NCBI RefSeq assembly: GCF_900114185.1
Contig: NZ_FOSE01000003.1
Span: forward strand, 558,001 to 622,000
From: Cellulomonas sp. KH9
GTDB lineage: Bacteria; Actinomycetota; Actinomycetes; Actinomycetales; Cellulomonadaceae
Reading direction: 5' to 3'
DNA: 64,000 nucleotides
The notes under the pieces were generated by a model. The model did not search any database. It had not been told where the DNA came from and worked only from the letters and a program-made list of their open reading frames with translations. The position numbers were made by a program, and so were the translations under genes. Below are positions 62,682 through 64,000 of this stretch, piece by piece. Position 1 is the stretch's first letter. Each line of letters opens with the position of its first letter.

Positions 62682-63731
62682 TCAGGACGACTTCGAGGTG
62701 CCCGCCTCGAGGATCGACACGATCGAGAACAGCGTGAAGCACACGGCGCCCAGGCCGACCATGACGTGGGCGGGCACGAAGAGCCCCGCCTGCCGCTCGG
62801 TGCCCTCGAAGAGGAACGCGGCGGTGAACAGGCAGGCGAGCGCGGTCCCCACCGGGATCAGCGGGATGCGGTTGGCCAGCGCGAAGACCTGACGCCACAC
62901 CAGCGCGAGCAGCAGCACCTTGGACAGGATGCTGAAGCACACCAGCCCCAGGCCGATGAGCACGATGCCGGGTGCGAGCCGGTTGGGGTCGTCCGACGCG
63001 AGGAGCACGCCGATCCCCAGGCCGATGTTGATCGTCCCCATGGCCACGACCCACCAGCTCCACCGGTACCGCTCGGCGTCGCCGAACTCGTTGCGCACCT
63101 GCCGCACGATGCTGGCGACCAGCGCGACGAGCGCGGCGCAGATCAGCGACAGCCCCGTCAGGACGTGCGCGGCCACCAGCTGCGGGGTGCCGCCGCGCGC
63201 GTACAGGGTCGCGGAGACCGCCAGGCCCACCACCGCGAGCACCGCCGGGACGGCGACCAGGACCGCACCCGCGGCACGCGAGTACGCGCCGTCCGGCGGT
63301 CCGCTGCCCGGTGCGCGGGCCGCGGCCTGCTGGATCAGGACGAACTTCGTCGACGCGGTCGCCACGGTGCTGACGCAGGCGGCGATGAACCCGATGCCGA
63401 GCATGACGTGACCCGCGACGACCAGCTTCGGCTCGTCCCCGCGCGTGAACACCGTCACGCCCCAGATCATCGTGCCGATCGCGACGACGTACCCGAGCAC
63501 GGGCAGCGCGACCTCCCACACCTCGCCGTAGCGGTGGATGAGCTGCCGGATGATCGTCGCGGCCGTCGTGAACAGCGCGATGCAGATCGCCGTGAGGGCG
63601 ATGTTCACGTGGCCGGCGACGAAGTGCCCGGCGTTGTCGCTGCCGGACAGGATGTCGAGCCCGAACGCGAGGCAGACCAGCCCCATGACGAGCGGGATCG
63701 CGCGGAACAGGATGCTGATCGACCGGTTCAT
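62682..63731 (-). CDS. DUF2776-type membrane protein made of five internal repeats
   Basis: A 349-residue integral membrane protein with about ten helices. The opening MNRSISILFRAIPLVMGLVC and FVAGHVNIALTAICIALFTT are typical of the DUF2776 group. I see five repeats, each ending a loop with a (G/A)HV-like motif entering a helix: residues 40-42, 107-109, 188-190, 255-257 (GIV) and 321-323, with spacing of 67, 81, 67 and 66. Conserved His in four of five repeats could bind metal or haem. No function is established. GGGGGAG precedes ATG 63731. Confidence 0.78.
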   Translation of the reverse strand: MNRSISILFRAIPLVMGLVCLAFGLDILSGSDNAGHFVAGHVNIALTAICIALFTTAATIIRQLIHRYGEVWEVALPVLGYVVAIGTMIWGVTVFTRGDEPKLVVAGHVMLGIGFIAACVSTVATASTKFVLIQQAAARAPGSGPPDGAYSRAAGAVLVAVPAVLAVVGLAVSATLYARGGTPQLVAAHVLTGLSLICAALVALVASIVRQVRNEFGDAERYRWSWWVVAMGTINIGLGIGVLLASDDPNRLAPGIVLIGLGLVCFSILSKVLLLALVWRQVFALANRIPLIPVGTALACLFTAAFLFEGTERQAGLFVPAHVMVGLGAVCFTLFSIVSILEAGTSKSS

Positions 63732-63866
63732 GCGCTCCCCCTTGGGCAGATCCGTCATCGCCAGGGTAGGGAGTCGCGCCCGTCTCGGCGCGTCGGGCGG
63801 GACCGCGAGGTGCAGGCGGGCCGGAGCGGGCACGCGGGTCACGGGCGAGGGGACGGGCGACGGCCC

Positions 63867-64000
63867 TCAGGCCGGCGCGGCGAGCGACCGGACGGCGTCG
63901 ATGGTGTCCGCCTCGGCGGCGGGTTTGTCGTCGCGGTACCGCAGCACCCGCGCGAACCGCAGCGCCAGCCCACCCGGGTAGCGGGTCGAGCGCTGCAGCC
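63867..64000 (-). CDS. ATP-dependent DNA ligase, C-terminal fragment
   Basis: Only the last 44 codons lie in the window; the gene continues beyond 64,000. The ending reads [20 protein letters not shown], then [16 protein letters not shown], the typical end of bacterial and archaeal ATP-dependent ligases (motif VI region, with R-F-A-R-V). The stop is the TGA at 63867-63869. Such ligases serve in accessory repair beside NAD-dependent LigA. Confidence 0.85.
   Translation of the reverse strand, partial: LQRSTRYPGGLALRFARVLRYRDDKPAAEADTIDAVRSLAAPA

Overview
The window looks like chromosome from a very high-GC, Gram-positive actinobacterium of the Cellulomonas type (Micrococcales). The basis is near-exclusive G/C at codon third positions, a secreted GH10 xylanase with a cellulose-binding CBM2, a CE7 esterase, an alditol oxidase, IdeR-type iron control, and the actinobacterial order eno - ftsB - DUF501 - ppx. 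The genus is an inference from gene content. No insertion sequence, phage gene or CRISPR array is visible.

Bases 1-23,200 are an exopolysaccharide (EPS) locus. It encodes a truncated undecaprenyl-phosphate sugar transferase (the priming enzyme), a secreted GH71-type alpha-1,3-glucanase-like hydrolase, a Wzx flippase between a hexapeptide acyltransferase and a CDP-alcohol phosphotransferase, a 1,555-residue secreted LamG/FN3/DNRLRE protein, a lipoprotein, an OafA-SGNH O-acyltransferase, a Wzz/Wzc-like co-polymerase whose kinase motifs are degenerate, a Wzy polymerase, two GT4 glycosyltransferases, a WcaF-like acetyltransferase, the GDP-fucose pair gmd/fcl, and a TagD-like cytidylyltransferase. 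Together these read as a Wzx/Wzy pathway for a fucose-containing, acylated and possibly phospho-alcohol-decorated polymer. A short element, GGGTGAAA/TTTCACCC, recurs in the promoter gaps of this locus and looks like a shared operator. The right edge (23.2-23.75 kb) carries a broken acyltransferase and what looks like a deletion scar.

Bases 23,980-32,370 are housekeeping: mfd, a SurA-like lipoprotein, mazG and the transhydrogenase genes pntA/pntB. The xylanase follows at 32.6-34.7 kb, then a PrmC-like methyltransferase and enolase. Two padR-HAAS regulator/membrane-protein cassettes flank the ftsB - DUF501 - ppx block (37.3-42.5 kb). The first lies in reverse orientation between eno and ftsB and has a perfect palindromic operator.

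Bases 42.6-52.5 kb hold a CNNM/CBS membrane protein, a type II NADH dehydrogenase, an unusual class I tRNA with anticodon UAA, an HTH regulator with its own palindrome translationally coupled to an M23 peptidase, a PLDc_N protein whose frame runs antisense into the M23 gene, a YCII protein, an iron-regulated siderophore-interacting protein, and an RND exporter. Bases 52.5-64 kb hold an ABC-2 transporter, a BI-1 family protein, cystathionine beta-synthase, an acetyl esterase, an FKBP, a transglutaminase-like protein, an amino-acid racemase, an alditol oxidase, a CPBP-like membrane protein, a DUF2776 protein built of five repeats, and the last codons of an ATP-dependent DNA ligase.
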